NCBI RefSeq assembly: GCF_050624435.1
Contig: NC_134546.1
Location: 18,313,001 to 18,377,000 of the forward strand
Length of the DNA: 64,000 nt
Direction: 5' to 3'
Source: Tenrec ecaudatus
Lineage: Eukaryota; Chordata; Mammalia; Afrosoricida; Tenrecidae
The notes under the pieces are model-generated. The model ran no database searches and was not told the origin of the DNA. It saw only the letters and a list, made by a program, of their open reading frames with translations. A program made the position numbers and the translations under genes. Of the stretch, positions 1-12,579 are shown one piece after another. The stretch's first letter is position 1, and every line of letters begins with the position of its first letter.

Positions 1-145
1 AGAGCTAAATCATCCAAGTTCCCAGAACCCAGACACCACCCATGCTTACCTGATACCTCATCAGTCGTCTCTTCTCCAACACCTGCCCCACCCTGATCCC
101 TTCACCCCAACCCCCCTCCACCAAGCTGTGCCCCACAATCCTTAC

Positions 146-886
146 ACTTGGGCAGCCCTTCGGCGGGGTCGTTCCCCAGGAGGGGTCTCAAAGTCCTCAG
201 GGGGCCTCTTTGGAGGTGGAGACTCTGGCTGATCTAGGCCTTTGGACAACTTCAGCAGTAGCAGCTCTGCCTTGGACTTTCGACCTCGTTTCTTAGGCAT
301 GGGGGCGGAAAGAGGGTTGGATTGATCTAAGAGGCCAGGAACCAGAGGGGCTGATGGAGGATTAGGCTGTTGGGGCCTTTTGGGGCCTTTTCGTGTCCTA
401 CCACCTCTCTTCCGGCCAGGCTTTGAGGCCCTAGGCTTTGAGACTTTTGCCATCTCTGAAGAAAGATCTGTAGAGAAGAATATGGGTCTGTGAGAGGGGA
501 CCGGAGCTCAGGCCAACCCCTGCTGAAACCTCTTCTTTGGAGTAGCTTATACCATACACAGGTGTGTGAGATCCTGTGCGTTCAACCTGCTCTCGTATCT
601 TAAGCTAGGAGCGCAGAGCACAGACAAGGCCCTTACCTTGCTGTTCCAGTCGGGAGACACCTTCCTGCTCTAGAGGGAGCCTCCTCTTTTCAGGAGAATC
701 CTCGAATCCAGGCAAAGGGCTAGGTAAAGACATCTCTATGGAAGCTTCGGTGGCACTGGTCATTTCTGAAGAGGCCTTGGCGTCAAGCTGGTTTAGCACT
801 TCCGGTCCGGGAGAGTCTACCACAGTCATGTTCCCCACGGGGCCGGCCTCCCCCAGGGCAACACAGCCGACCCCGCAGGTATCCAT
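146..886 (-). CDS. GTF3C2: General transcription factor IIIC subunit 2 (TFIIIC110), 5' coding exons only
   Basis: TFIIIC110 is a subunit of TFIIIC, the nuclear complex that binds the B box of tRNA-type genes and recruits TFIIIB for RNA polymerase III. Two coding exons are visible on the minus strand. The first spans 910 to 637, with its acceptor AG at 912-911, its ATG at 886 ([19 protein letters not shown]) and a GTAAGG donor. The second spans 467 to 146. They join in frame as [15 protein letters not shown]. The second exon is very basic and proline-rich and carries an AT-hook-like KKRGRKSK. The remaining exons, including the WD40 region known for this family, lie off the left edge. In-frame Met codons upstream of 886 were not used because MDTCGVG is the start I know for the family. 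The second donor could be shifted by two bases. The gene identity is very likely. Confidence 0.93.
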
Positions 887-2260
887 CAGCACCCCCCACA
901 ATGGCTGCCCCTGCACACAGAGACAGACAAATGAGTAGAGGGCAGAAGCAAATGCCCGCGCTTACATGCATGCCAAGCTCAGCCTCGTCTGCTTCTGTTT
1001 TCCCTCTCCACACCTCATGCCCAGACACCCAAGCTCCCCATCACTTTTTCACTGAGCCAACCACTGACAAAGCATGTTCTCCAGGTCAGGCCCTGCCCAA
1101 GGCACTGCTTCTATGGCAATTAAACAAGGGAGACCAGGTTCCTGCCTGCATGCAACTTACACTCACTCTTATAAGCAATTAGGAATGAAAGCAACCTACC
1201 ATTCGCTATAGCCAAGTACTATGCTTAATTTGTTATTTAATTTAAAAGTTACAGAGCTTCTTGGAAAAAGATTGCAATATACACAATTATTCAACCCTGT
1301 CCCCACTCCAAACCTAGTGACTGAATCAAACTGCCCCATACCCACTCACCCACAAAATGCAAACAAGAAAAGCCTATCGTGAACCTAGGGGGAGGCCACC
1401 ACTTTGTCTCTGCCAGATCAGGCAGTGCCACCGTGAGAGTGAGCTCTGGAACCACCCTGCTTCACTGAGTCTCGAGAGTTTGCCACCTCTGACATAGTTG
1501 TCTATTGCTTGTTTGGGTGTAAATCCTTGAGTTTTTCCCCTCTGACCTAACAGTTGCCACCTTACACACGTTCCAGCTTTCACAGCAACCCAAGGAGGAT
1601 GGCTAGACCTAATGACCACCCCTGTGGATATTACTCTGGGAACAGATTTCAGACTAAGAATTGCCTGGTATCTTGCCATCAATTTACACTTGGACAGGTG
1701 AGGTGGGTGGTCACAAGACATTTCAGGACCAATCCCCTCCAGCAAGAGATCACATCCTCAGTAAATAATGGGTAAAGCTGCATTAATCCTCATTTTCTTC
1801 AAACTCAGAAATAAGCCAGCTGTGGGCCCATGGGGCACGACAGAAACAATAGTGACCATTACACCACAAACCCTGAGCAACCTCCAACTGCACAGTGTCT
1901 TGCCAGAATCAACTGTTTACCAGTGATAAATAAAGGAGGAGAAAACGCTCAAGCTCCAGAAGAGAACTACCTACAGGTCTCTATGCACCTTAATGATAAG
2001 GAATGAGCCAACCTCAAAGGGAAAGCACACTAATACAAACACTATAAAAATAAAGTTCCCAACAGTCTCCCTTGAAGAAGCTAATCTACACAGATTATAA
2101 ACTAGTTTAACACTAGCCAACCTTTGAGTGTGCTAAGGAGCTACTGCAATATCATGTGCTAAGGATATGATACACTACGATCCATACAATGTAACAGCAC
2201 TCAGGTAAACAGAGATCAGAAGAATCCACCCACACTGTTCTCTGGTCACCAGCAAATCCC

Positions 2261-2475
2261 CATACAACTGCCTGTTGCTGCCAAGTGGGTTCCAATCTAC
2301 ATCCGCTCCTATACAACGGAGTAGAACTACCCGATACGGTTTCCACGGCAGTAAATCTTACTGAAGCCAACTGCCAGAGCTTTCTCTGTGGAGCGTCTCA
2401 CGGTGGGTCCAAACTGCTGACCTTTCTCTCGGTTTATAGCCGGGCATGTAACCACAGCACTACCAGGCTTTCTTA
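2261..2475 (-). repeat. AfroSINE (tRNA-derived), minus
   Basis: Read on the minus strand it starts GAAAGCCTGGTAGTGCTGTG and continues with GGTCAGCAGTTTGGACCC. This is the afrotherian tRNA-derived SINE body. It lies in GTF3C2 intron 1. Confidence 0.75.
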
Positions 2476-3529
2476 CCTGGTAAGAGCTATTCCTCAAATT
2501 AGCAATAAAGAAAAGATATCCAACATCGGACCTATACACAAGCTAGTACAGAAATTGGAAGAAAAAAAAAGAGGGGGGTATCTCTTTTGAAGAATTGCTC
2601 TAAAAAATAACACGTCCATAAAAAAACTTTCCTAGTATCATGAAAGCCAATGAGACTGAATTCCAAGAAACAAGAAAGTAACAAAGCTGCAGGAGTTTAA
2701 AGATACACCAGTGGCAAGATAAAAAGAAAGCAAGTCTAAGAATAAAATCATAGAAATTAACACTACAGAAGCAACGACATGAAGGACAAGGCCTGAAAAA
2801 AACCCCACACAAATTACAGACCAAGAAATACCCATGCAGATACTAAATTTTAAACAAAAATAGTAAGTGCCAAGAAGCATGCCTTTACCAAGAAAGAAAG
2901 GGGGGGGTGGGTTTCAGTTCTCAGAGACATTTGGTGGCAAAAGATAAAGACACAGGGTCCCGAGAAAGGATGTGGTTTAAGAATCCGTTACTTAACTAGG
3001 ATGCCATTAAAGTAAAGGGCAACAGGATGACATTCTAAATAGGCAAGATCCTAGGAATTATATAACACTCCAACACCCTTACTAAATAATAATAATTCAA
3101 AAGTCTATTTGAAAACCCTATTTAGCTAATTGAAAGAGATGTAAAGAATATTCGAATGGAGAAAGTGTGACATGAAGAGTGCTAGCAAGCATTTCATTGA
3201 GGGAAACATCAAAGTGAGTTTAAGTAACCGTGGCAACTCCAGGTCTAAGAGACCAACGGAAACATTGTAAAGGCCCCAACATGTAAAAACACCACTACTC
3301 TAAAACTAGTCTGAGATGAACAGTTTTAGGCTATCATGCAGACTAAGACAAAAGAAGTATCCTAATTTTGCTTTTGAGGTTGAGAAATTGGAAAACATTG
3401 GGTTTGTTTAGCACCATTTAGAGGCTCAGAAAAACTGAAAATACAGTATATTACATTCCTTCCAAAATAACCAGTAAGCACAGAAATCATAAAAAGTTTT
3501 AGAGACCCAGGAAAAGACTGAAAGTAGAA

Positions 3530-3680
3530 GCACCGGGGTTCAAGCAGAAAGCAAGTGTTTTGAGACTGATGATGGCAACAAATGTACAAATGTGCCTGAC
3601 ACAATGGATAGATGTATGGATTGTGATGAGTTGTATGAGCCCCAATAAAATGAAAAGAAAAAAAAGAGAAAGAGAGAGCG
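3530..3680 (+). mobile_element. L1 3' end, plus
   Basis: It contains GGATTGTGATGAGTTGTATGAGCCCCAATAAAATG followed by an A-rich tail when read in pieces (ATGGATTGTGATGAGTTG, then CCCCAATAAAATG). The same 3' end recurs at 22.8, 40.6 and 55.0 kb. Confidence 0.7.
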
Positions 3681-3685
3681 CGAGC

Positions 3686-3885
3686 GAGCCCTGGTGGTGC
3701 AACAGTTAAGCGCTTGGCTATGACCCAAAATGTCAATGGAACCTGCCAGCCATGCCACAGGAGGAAAAGACTTGAGCTGACCTGCTCCTACAGGAAGGCT
3801 CGCTTGTGGAATGCCCGTGGGTGCAAACCACTGAACTGCTGTGGGGAGCAGCCTGTGTTACCCACCATGCCGCCAGGGCTCCTGA
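3686..3885. repeat. Two AfroSINE fragments in inverted orientation
   Basis: It opens with GAGCCCTGGTGGTGCAACAG (plus head) and closes with CCGCCAGGGCTCC (minus head), so two truncated copies face each other. Confidence 0.6.
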
Positions 3886-4423
3886 GACAGGCACTCAAAA
3901 AGGTGAACGTGAAGAGGGGAATTAAAATACACAGGGCATCTGTGAGCAGGTACTGTGATTGTGCATAGCAAAGCTGAACATGGGAAACGTACTGAGTGGG
4001 AAGGAAAGGGAGTTCACAGAGAATAAAACCTCAAACCACATCAACTTCAGTATCACGAACTTCTAGACATCAAATAACAGCATCGAAATACATAAAGCAA
4101 AAAAAAGCTAAAAAATATAAAGCAAAATCTTCAAGAAATTGAAGATGTACTTCTTTTAGACGCTGACAGAGCACACAAGTAAGGATGGAAAAGAGTCGGC
4201 ATGAGTCAGCTGAATACAGAGACCAGACAACAGCAGCAACGCCCAGGTCAAGGTTCAGCTGCATAGCACAGAGCATCCATTACTCATGTTAAACAGAAAG
4301 GGACTTATTTTAGGGTAGTGAATGGTTCAGATCAGAGGATGTCAAAGTGTGACTCCCAAACCAGTAGTGCCAGCATCACCAGGGAATCTATTGCAATGAA
4401 AATTTCCAGTGCTAAATATAAAC

Positions 4424-4627
4424 TAAACCCCAAACTCACTGCCATCAAGTCAATTTCCGACTCATAGTTATTTTACAGGACAGAGTAAAACTGCCCCATT
4501 TGCAGGTCCAAGGCTGTGAATCTTTACAGGAGCAGACAGCCTCACCTTCCGCACAGCAGCTTCTGGTTTCAAACTGCTGACCTTGAAGTTAGCAGCCCAA
4601 CACAAACTACTAGGGCACCAGAACCTC
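4424..4627 (-). repeat. AfroSINE, minus
   Basis: It opens with CTCACTGCCATCAAGTCAAT (reverse of the ...GATGGCAGTGAG tail) and ends at ACTAGGGCACCAGAACC, the reverse of the CCTGGTG head. Confidence 0.75.
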
Positions 4628-5373
4628 CAAGACTTACTGAATCAGAGACTCTGAAGGTTGAGGAGCAAGTCGTGGTTTAAGATGACCTTCCAGTGATACT
4701 AGTACTTAAGTTTGAGCCATACTGGGTACCATGAACTTCTAAACATCAAGATATATAAAGCAAAACCTTCAAAAAATACAAGATCTACTTAAAACTGTAC
4801 AGCCATGGAAGCAGGTCACTATGACTCAAAACTGACTCAATGGTAATTGGGCATTTGTCTGCCAAATCAGAAAACCACCTGACTATACGACGAAGACAAT
4901 TCCCGAGATACCAGATTCAGAACCAGACCTCTGCCACAATCGTCACCAGCAAAATGAAACAAACAAACAGACAAACAACCTGACTGGCCCCTCCCTACTC
5001 ACATCCAAGTTCCCCAAGAGCAGCATGTCCTGCTGGGTAAACACGAAGTCACAGTCAAAATCTTGAGGGTAAAACGTTCCAGGAAACAGTTCTAGCTTTC
5101 CACTGGAACTTTCTTGAACTCACATGCCATTATATTTCAGGGCAGAAAGTAGGATTAAGGTCTTCTCAATTTCTTTCTGATACCACATGTAAACCAAGTT
5201 CTCCCCAATTTGGGAAAAAAGAAAAAGGCAGGGGGCTGCTTTTAAGCTCAAGAACATTCAACTAAACTACTGCAATTCACTCCGCTGTCACCCTGCACCC
5301 CACAATCACTCAACCCCCAAATTTCCAAAAGCACTCTGACATGCCACCAGCAGTGGATACTTCTTCCGTCAGC

Positions 5374-5469
5374 GCAGGCAGACAGCCTCGCCTTTCTCTT
5401 GTAGTGGGTTCCAACCACTGACTCTCAGCTAGCAGTCCAACAGATAACCCACTACACCACCAAAGCTCC
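5374..5469 (-). repeat. AfroSINE fragment, minus
   Basis: CAGACAGCCTCGCCTTTCTC through CACTACACCACCAAAGCTCC is the reversed 5' half of the SINE. Confidence 0.65.
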
Positions 5470-5496
5470 CGAGTCAGGCACCGCTCTCCCATATGT

Positions 5497-5590
5497 GCTG
5501 TTGAGGGAACTGAGGCTTGGCGCACAGGCAGGACCCGCCCAAAGTCACATGATGGAATCTGATTTGCGCACAGAATCCAGCGTCAGGGCC
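5497..5590 (-). repeat. MIR, minus
   Basis: GAGGGAACTGAGGCTTGG followed by CCGCCCAAAGTCACATGATG is the antisense MIR core pattern (GAAACTGAGGC...CCCAAGGTCACAC). Confidence 0.6.
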
Positions 5591-6871
5591 TTGCACTGGC
5601 TGTGGCTGGTGATCGGATCCTCCTCTTGGCTGGTGGGGGCGGTCATCTACAAAGTGCTGAGCACATTGTTTGCTCAAACCCACCACAGACAAGTGGGCTG
5701 CTGCCAGGGGCTGCGTCAGGCACTAGGACTGGCTGTGGTGGCTCCGGCAGGGGGTGGCTGGCTTGCTCTGGAAACCCAGCAGTGGCTGACGGCCATAAGG
5801 GAGGAGTGGCATGGTCCACTGATCCCTCCAATTTCTCCCCAGGTCAGCCACATCCTGTCTAGCTTAGATTCCCTCATTTTAGTCTGTCTCTTGTTGACAC
5901 TCCAAATTTCCTCTCTTTTGGTCTGCTTGCTCCACAGGCCTGGCAAAATTCAAACCCTGGGAATCCAATCATCCACATTTGGGATGCATGTACCTAAATT
6001 GCGGAGCGCTGGCAAGCCCGCTCTCTCTAGTCAGCTCCCACACCCTCTTCCCCTCCAATCTCTGATCCCCTGGTCTCAGCAGATGACTTTGCCTCTGATC
6101 TCTGAAACAAAAAACAAAGCCATTAGATGGGAAATAGTTCAATTTATTGTCAAGTAGGCTAACACCCCCTGCATCTGATCCAATTACAATGAAGTTTGGC
6201 CACTAAACCAGCCGACCAATTGTGGATTGGAGCTCTCACCCTTTGATCCTATGGCCTAAGGAGACACCAGTTAGTGAAGATCCTATTTCCATTTGCTCCT
6301 TCTAAACATTTAAATGTGTCCAACATTCTCACCTTGACACAGACAACTACCCTTCAAGCCCTAATGTGCCCCATTCTTCTCCTTTTGAGAGTCCTTCCTT
6401 AATGCTCTCATTGCTCAGCTTCATTTTCACTCAGGGAGCGCAGCAACACATCACTATGCCAATCATCATCCTCAGCCTCCTTCAACTGAACCTCCCGGTA
6501 CTCTTCCCACTCCATTCAAAATAGTTTCTTGAGAAGCAGTTCAAGTGTGACAATCTAGTTTTTAATTTTTTTCTCGTTTAAATGGAGTGTTTCACTCACA
6601 CCATTTGGTGTGTATATATATATATATATAGTAACTCACTTTTCTTTTTCCAAAGCATTCAACTTGGTTTGCTCTCTTTTCTAGAATTGCTTTTACCCAA
6701 TTGTTACAATTGTTACCAAATATTTATAAAACATGTACAAAATGTAAAGTGACATTAAAACACCCATCTGCTGTGTTTCAGCTTAGTTTTCTGAGAAAAT
6801 AATTCTGTACAAACCTCCCTAAATTGAAATATACATTGCATTTATAGAAATGACATACCAAAAAAAAAAAA

Positions 6872-6932
6872 AGCCATACCCACTGCTGTCAATCAATTCT
6901 AACTCATGGTAACCCAACTGGCAGTGGGGTGG
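6872..6932 (-). repeat. AfroSINE tail fragment, minus
   Basis: CCCACTGCTGTCAATCAATT then CTAACTCATGGTAACCC is the reversed SINE tail. A short A run precedes it. Confidence 0.5.
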
Positions 6933-7984
6933 ACACCAGTAGAACGACTTTTTTAGAATGACTTTTCTTGATGTTTTACAAAGTCTTTGGCATATAACTT
7001 AAATAGCAGTAGAGTGACTTTGGACAAGCATTCAACTCAACTTGGGGATGCGAGTGCCCGAACCAATAAAAGCCTAAGTCTGTAAGCTTTGAGCATTCAC
7101 TGTGGCCTGAGCCTGAGCCTGTGTGCTTTAGCGAGGAAGGACGGTTTACACAGTGAGCTGCTAATGGAGGAGAGCATCGGAATGTCTGGGAGGTTTTTCT
7201 TATCCATGTACCTAGACCTCATTCTTCTTGGCTGCTCTGTGGTGTTCCACAGACTGAGTCTAGATATTTCCCACTTAAATGGCAATTAGGCTACAACACT
7301 ATTATGAATAATATTGCAGTGAATATTCTAGTATAGATCTCTCCATAAATGAGAATTTACTTTTCTAGAATGACTATTTGGAAGTAAAATTGGTGTACTG
7401 GATTGAAAGGTATGCACACTTTGCTATTTAATTTACACTGCCAAATAGCTCATCAAAATGTTAACCAGTTTGTACTTGTTAGCTTCCGCCATGACACCGT
7501 GCACCACAGAAGAAATGTTCCCTGCTCCCGTCACTTGTAGATTGGGCTTTCACTAGCTGATTTTAGGAGATTGCCAGAACTTTCTTACCCTAGTCTCCTT
7601 TCTGTACATTTTACTCACACCCTTATTATCAGTTTGCCATCTAACTTTTACAGTTTTTGCCAATCAGAGGGGTGAAAGAATTCTTCTCTACTTCATTTGC
7701 ATTGTCCTGATAACTGACTTTAGAAACTTTTTAGATGCTAGATATCTATGTGTCCTCTACGAATTGCCTACACATACTTCGTATTTTCATGGAACGTATG
7801 TGGAAGTTAGATCATATATGCTGCACATATTCTCTCCCTGTGTCTAATTAACTTTTAACGTCATTCACAATGTTTCTTACTAAATTGAAGTGTAAAAAGT
7901 TTAAGAGTTGAACACATCAATCTTTTCCTTTACGGCTTCTTAGTTGTGTTTTTAAACATCTCCTACTCCACTGATATAAACATG

Positions 7985-8320
7985 TCCCTGGCCCACTCAA
8001 CTCACAGCACCTCTATACACAATGGAGCAAAGTGCTGCCGGGTCCCGTGCCAACCCCAAGACCAACTTTGGATCAGGTCCTTGTGATCCATAGGGCTATC
8101 ATTGGCTGATGTCTGCAAGTAGATAACCAGGCAGTTCCTCCTGGCCCACTCTAGTCTGGAAGCTCTGCTGAAGCCTGAAGCACTGATGGGGCAGTGGTAA
8201 AAGGGTTGCTTTCTATGCAGGAGACAAAAGTTGATTCCCTGTCAATTGATCCCACTGCAGCTTACTGCTTGACTGTCAGTGGAGGTGTGTGTTGCTGTGT
8301 TTCATACTTACCTTCCCTGA
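7985..8320. repeat. RTE-like fragment joined to a second SINE type
   Basis: CTATACACAATGGAGCAAAG with GCTGCCGGGTCCCGTGCC resembles the antisense RTE 3' region also seen at 10.5 and 46.3 kb. It is followed by a plus-strand piece (GATGGGGCAGTGGTAAAAGG ... CTGTCAGTGGAGGTGTGTG) of another tRNA-type SINE. Borders are unsure. Confidence 0.45.
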
Positions 8321-8325
8321 AAGTG

Positions 8326-8495
8326 GAGCCCTGGGGGCGTGGTGGTTCAAACTCATCAGTCACAACATGGGAGACTGATGAGGCTGTCTGCTCCCACTAA
8401 GACTGAAAGTCTGGGAAATCCAAAGGAGTTCTACTTTGCCCTTTGTGGTCACTATTAGTCCAATTGCATCAATAGCAGTGGGTCTGGGGTCTTCC
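8326..8495 (+). repeat. AfroSINE, plus
   Basis: It starts GGAGCCCTGGGGGCGTGGTG and ends CATCAATAGCAGTGGGTC. Confidence 0.75.
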
Positions 8496-9219
8496 CTACG
8501 CACTTCCAAAGATCTTACATATCTAGTTCACCACTGTAACTACATTTGACACGATAAAAGCAATGGTTAAAATTCTATGGACTGAATGACGTACTCAATG
8601 GTATAAAAAGTCCTTTAAGGATTCACCTCTCATTAAAGGCAACAAAAGGGTGTGGTGGCGAATGTCTTACTCAGGGTTTCACAATGCAAATTTTGGACAG
8701 AGTAAAGGAGCGGGTGTCCGGTAAATTTTAGTTGCAAGGTTAATAAAATCTTCTATTTGCACCCCAACATGCTTGGTTGCCTTGCTGATTCAGACTGCTA
8801 GTCTGACCTCACTGGCCAAAAAAAAAAAAAAAAGTTAAATAACAAATATACAATTTCTTAAAACACACAGTTTGGACTAACGCACAGTTTCTCAAAGTGC
8901 TCCTAAAGTACTGCAGGTGATATGCAAGGGAATTTCAATGGTACAAGGATGAATAGCGCAATAGATATAATTTCACATATCTATCTAGGAACAAAAATAA
9001 AGCTGTAAAGAGCCATGGAACTCATGGCTTCATGCACATTGCTTTGATCAAGACCAAAGCATTTGAAATAAATCCGTTTAAAGAAAACAATAAAGTAACA
9101 GTCCAACTGGTAAGCATGGCAAAGATGCTAACAATGGTACCGGAGTAACTTCAAATTGGGTAACACTATACCGCAGGGGTGAAGACGCTCGGCTATTTCC
9201 TACCCGCCTAGAACAAAGA

Positions 9220-10250
9220 GTTACCTCGCGTCGGGTCCAAGTCGCCACCTCAGCCTTTCCCAGCAGACAGTCAACGGGGAAAAGGGAGCGGACAGGGAAA
9301 CATAACTGGCCCTCGGCTCGCCAATGGGGTTGTAGCGCGCGGGGAACAACCCCCGGGGTGGAAGAGCCTCATCTAGGGAGGGACTGGACACAGCTGAAAG
9401 AAGTGATTGATCGCCCGCAACCGCCGAGGGCGACTGCCTGCCCTTCTCCGCTATGGGCGTGGGGGCAGCTTTCCTCACTAGCCTGTGCCCGAGGCGAGCG
9501 AGCCCTGTCCTTTGCCTTTCTTTAAACGCTAACGGTGTGGTGCGAGGCATGACTGCGATTTCGCTGTGTGCGAAGGAGGCAGCACAAGCAGTGCCGCGGC
9601 CTGGCCCCGCGGAGCCGTGCTGGAGGGCGGGCGCGAGAACCGTAGTGAGAGATGGGGGGACGCATGGTTGCCACTGTTGGGGAAGGAGGTGGGGCGCACG
9701 GTGGTTTTCGACGGGAATACAGAGGGCAGAGGTCGCGATGCTGTGCGGCGACGGAATACTCGAGCCCGGTGCCGCTTCTCTAGATCTACACAAAAAGAAG
9801 GGGGAGGAGTAATCGTAGGGGCCCCAGCACACCCAGCTGCGGTACACTCACCCTCACCAAAGTCCTTCCGGAAGTCCAAGTTCGAAGATGGCGCCGCCCG
9901 TCTGGTCGCGGTTTTATGACGAAATCTGGCAAGTCCTCTTCTTTGAACTCCCGACACAAAGTAAACACGTGAGCTTAGCGGGAGTTTGTGCCCGGCGTTC
10001 TGCGCCGGACTGTGTCTCCCAGAAGGCGGTGCGGCGCGAGTCCCGGAGGCCCTCGGGAGCCCGCGGGGCTGGGGCAGCGTGAGCGGGCCGCGCGCGGCGC
10101 ACGGCCTCCTGGGAATTGCAGTGTCCGCACGGAGGCTGGCGCCTGCGCAGTGGCCTTGCCGCGCCCCCGCCGGGCCGCGGGCGGGCCCGAGCTCCGCGCG
10201 CCGCCGCGTCCTGCCCGTTTGGCAAAACCATTACTGGTCGGGGGTGTCAG
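9220..10250. promoter_or_regulatory. CpG island at the GTF3C2 promoter
   Basis: The sequence is strongly GC- and CpG-rich compared with the AT-rich flanks. It also holds a ZNF143-like ACTGCAATTCCCAG (minus strand, about 10,107-10,122) and an NRF1-like GCGCCTGCGCAG at about 10,139-10,150. These lie upstream of the GTF3C2 exon. Divergent plus-strand transcription is plausible but not shown. Confidence 0.75.
9852..9915 (-). promoter_or_regulatory. GTF3C2: GTF3C2 non-coding first exon and core promoter elements
   Basis: On the minus strand a candidate 5' UTR exon ends at a strong donor (GAGG/GTGAGT, exon end 9852), with a weaker alternative TTTG/GTGAGG six bases upstream (exon end 9858). Just upstream are a palindromic ETS site, CTTCCGGAAG, at about 9867-9876, and a YY1-type AAGATGGCGCC at about 9884-9894. 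Both are typical of TATA-less housekeeping promoters. The exact transcription start cannot be read from sequence alone. Confidence 0.6.
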
Positions 10251-10481
10251 CTGGCCCAGTTGGAGCCTAAGACGGAGTAGAAGACTAAGAAAAGCTCGCC
10301 GCCTGCCGTAGCCATGGAATGGCAGCGAGCTGTGGAGATCCAGCTACTCGTGCTGTTAGCTAAACCAGAGGCAAGAAAGGAAATGGGGCCTAGCCAGAGG
10401 GCAGGCTAGGGGCGAAGGAACAGGTCTAGGGAGTTCTGGCCTGGAAGGGTGTGTGACCGAATGGACCTTGTGCCCAGTCAC

Positions 10482-10650
10482 TCGCTGTTACTGCTGCATC
10501 GAGTGGGTTCCGGCCCAGAGTGACCCTATGCACAACCGAACGAAGCGCTGCCCGGTCCTCAGAATCGTTCCTGGGCTTGAGCTCATTGCTGCAGCCACTG
10601 TGCCAATCCATCTTCTTGTGGGCCGTCCCCTTTACTGACCCTCTGCTTTA
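10482..10650 (-). mobile_element. RTE-type LINE 3' fragment, minus
   Basis: CAACCGAACGAAGCGCTGCC then TGCTGCAGCCACTGTGCC follow the same order as the longer copy at 46,225-46,570. Only the 3' region is present. Confidence 0.6.
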
Positions 10651-11014
10651 GTGAGTGTAACAAGTTTCTGCCAGTTCCTGAGGCACTTAAAGCCTTACCA
10701 CTTTCACAGGTTTCTGAACCTCAGAGGTGAGGCTGCCTACTAGGTGAGAATGTGCCTAAAGCCAAAGGCATTCCAGACAACTGTAGGTTTCATCCTAAGC
10801 CCCACATTGATTTTCTGACCACCAAACTGCCAAGGTCAATTCCCAAGGAGACCGGGAGACAATATGCCTGAGCAATCTCCTAGGTAATCCAGAAAGGCAG
10901 AGAAAAACAGTTTGCCTTCCAGAAAGATAGAAGTCTAATCAGGATCCCACACAAAGTATAAGCAAAAGTGACTTAAGGGAGTCTCCCTCAAAACTATTAC
11001 ATCTACATAGGGAA

Positions 11015-11210
11015 GAGCTAGCTCTTCTTTGGCAAGCCTTGGTATGGAGTGGGTTACATTCAGCTCCTCACCACAAGGTCAGCAGTTCACCCCAAGGGGC
11101 AAAGATGAGGCTTTCTACTCCAGTAGAGTTACAGTCTCAGAAACCTACAGGGACAGTTTTACTTTGTCTTATAAGTCCCATATGAGTTGGAACAGACTTG
11201 GTGACCGTGT
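11015..11210 (+). repeat. AfroSINE, plus
   Basis: CACCACAAGGTCAGCAGTTC, then GATGAGGCTTTCTACTCC and CATATGAGTTGGAACAGAC give the ordered SINE body. The head is decayed. Confidence 0.7.
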
Positions 11211-11263
11211 TTCTGAGATCTCTTTTGCCCTTCCCCAATCTGGCAAGCTGACTGTCTTTACTA

Positions 11264-11440
11264 AGGAGTCCTGGTGGCATAGTGGATTCTACTTTGGGTT
11301 GCTAACCACAAGGTCAGCAGCTTGAGCCTACCAGGTGCTTCATGGGAGAAAGGCAAGGCTTGCTGCACCTGTGTGTGAAGACTTATAACCTTGAAAATCC
11401 AAAGGAGCAGTACTACCCTATCCCAGTCAAGACCTATAGA
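11264..11440 (+). repeat. AfroSINE, plus
   Basis: GGAGTCCTGGTGGCATAGTG head, then GCTAACCACAAGGTCAGCAG. The tail is lost. Confidence 0.75.
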
Positions 11441-12165
11441 GAAGTTACTGCTCAACTCTGTATGCAAACCACTGATCCTGTCTTGCTTTGGGGATTTAGT
11501 CTGACAGTTTTGATACCAAATCCCCCAGGGAAACAAACTTTCCTCCCAAATAATTCCACCCACGAAATTCCTCTGGTTGTGCAAACCATTTAAGGAAAGG
11601 GTAGAGGAGCTAGCCAAGAGGGATGAAGGGATTACCCAATTCTACTCCCATTCCACTTCCTCTTAGTGGCCTGAAGACAAGCTAAGGCTTTGCAGTAGCC
11701 TTAGCTACAGGAATAAGTCCATGGTGAAAGCAAAAAACGGGGCATATTTGAGGCTGCCCTTCCCTCAATGTATTTGAAATACTTCTCTGATGGACAGCTG
11801 TTTCCTTAGCTTCCTCTCCATTCCTGCTGCATCCGATTAGGGAACTATTGCAAAAGGCTTTACTCATTTTTGAAATAAGATGTTCACATGGTTCAAAGTT
11901 GAAAAGATATAAAGGTATAAAGCAGACTCTAATCCCATCCACACAAGGAACGAATAAATTTCTTATAACTGGTCTAAGATATTTTATGTATTGTAGACAT
12001 GCAAATACATACATAGTTCCTCCTTTTAAATACAAGCGTAACCTGCACACAGCCCTGTACCTTTCTCCTTTGTCCAAATAGATCTTGTGATTGTTCTTTC
12101 TCTACACAAAATGTTCCTATTTATTTGTGATGTCTAGTATTTAATCGTATGGCTGTAGCACACGT

Positions 12166-12419
12166 GATAGCACAATGATTAAGTGCTGGGCTGTTACAAA
12201 GTGGGCTCTGTGGGAGCAAGCATACAGGTTGCTGTTACGTCGATGTGGACTTATAGCAACCCTCCAGGACAGAGTAGGGCTGCCCTATAGTGTTTCCCTT
12301 GGCTGGGATCTTTATTGGAAGAGATCACCAGGTCCTCTGTCAAGCAGCTGGTGGGTTGGGACCATCAACATTAAGGTTATCGATCAAGTGACTAACCACT
12401 GCACCCCCAGGGCTCTTGG
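12166..12419. repeat. AfroSINE copies in opposite orientation
   Basis: A plus-strand stub (GATAGCACAATGATTAAGTG) is followed by a nearly full minus copy ending ACTGCACCCCCAGGGCTC. Confidence 0.6.
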
Positions 12420-12579
12420 TAGTATAAATAGTCTCCTAAAAGGCAGGTGTAAATTTGAGGATTAAGGTGCACTTGACCCATGGTATTTTCAATTGCCCCA
12501 TCTGCATGTACACACTGGACCATGAATCCGGAAGACAAAAGAAAGGATACATTGGAAGTATGATGAAGAATATTGAAAC

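Larger units (their letters stand above)
911..9851 (-). other. GTF3C2: GTF3C2 intron 1 (about 8.9 kb)
   Basis: This stretch separates the first coding exon from the CpG-island promoter. It contains degraded SINE copies, a MIR, an L1 3' end, an RTE-like fragment and a short (TA)n run at 6609-6630. I see no additional coding exon. The 220-codon open frame at 5495-6157 on the plus strand has no recognisable domain and overlaps a MIR. Confidence 0.75.

Noticed and set aside
3686-3760. tRNA-like sequence
   Set aside because: It is the tRNA-derived head of the SINE, as at many other sites in the window, and not a tRNA gene.
5495-6157. 220-codon open frame on the plus strand in GTF3C2 intron 1
   Set aside because: No recognisable domain, overlaps an antisense MIR, and no splice or promoter context.
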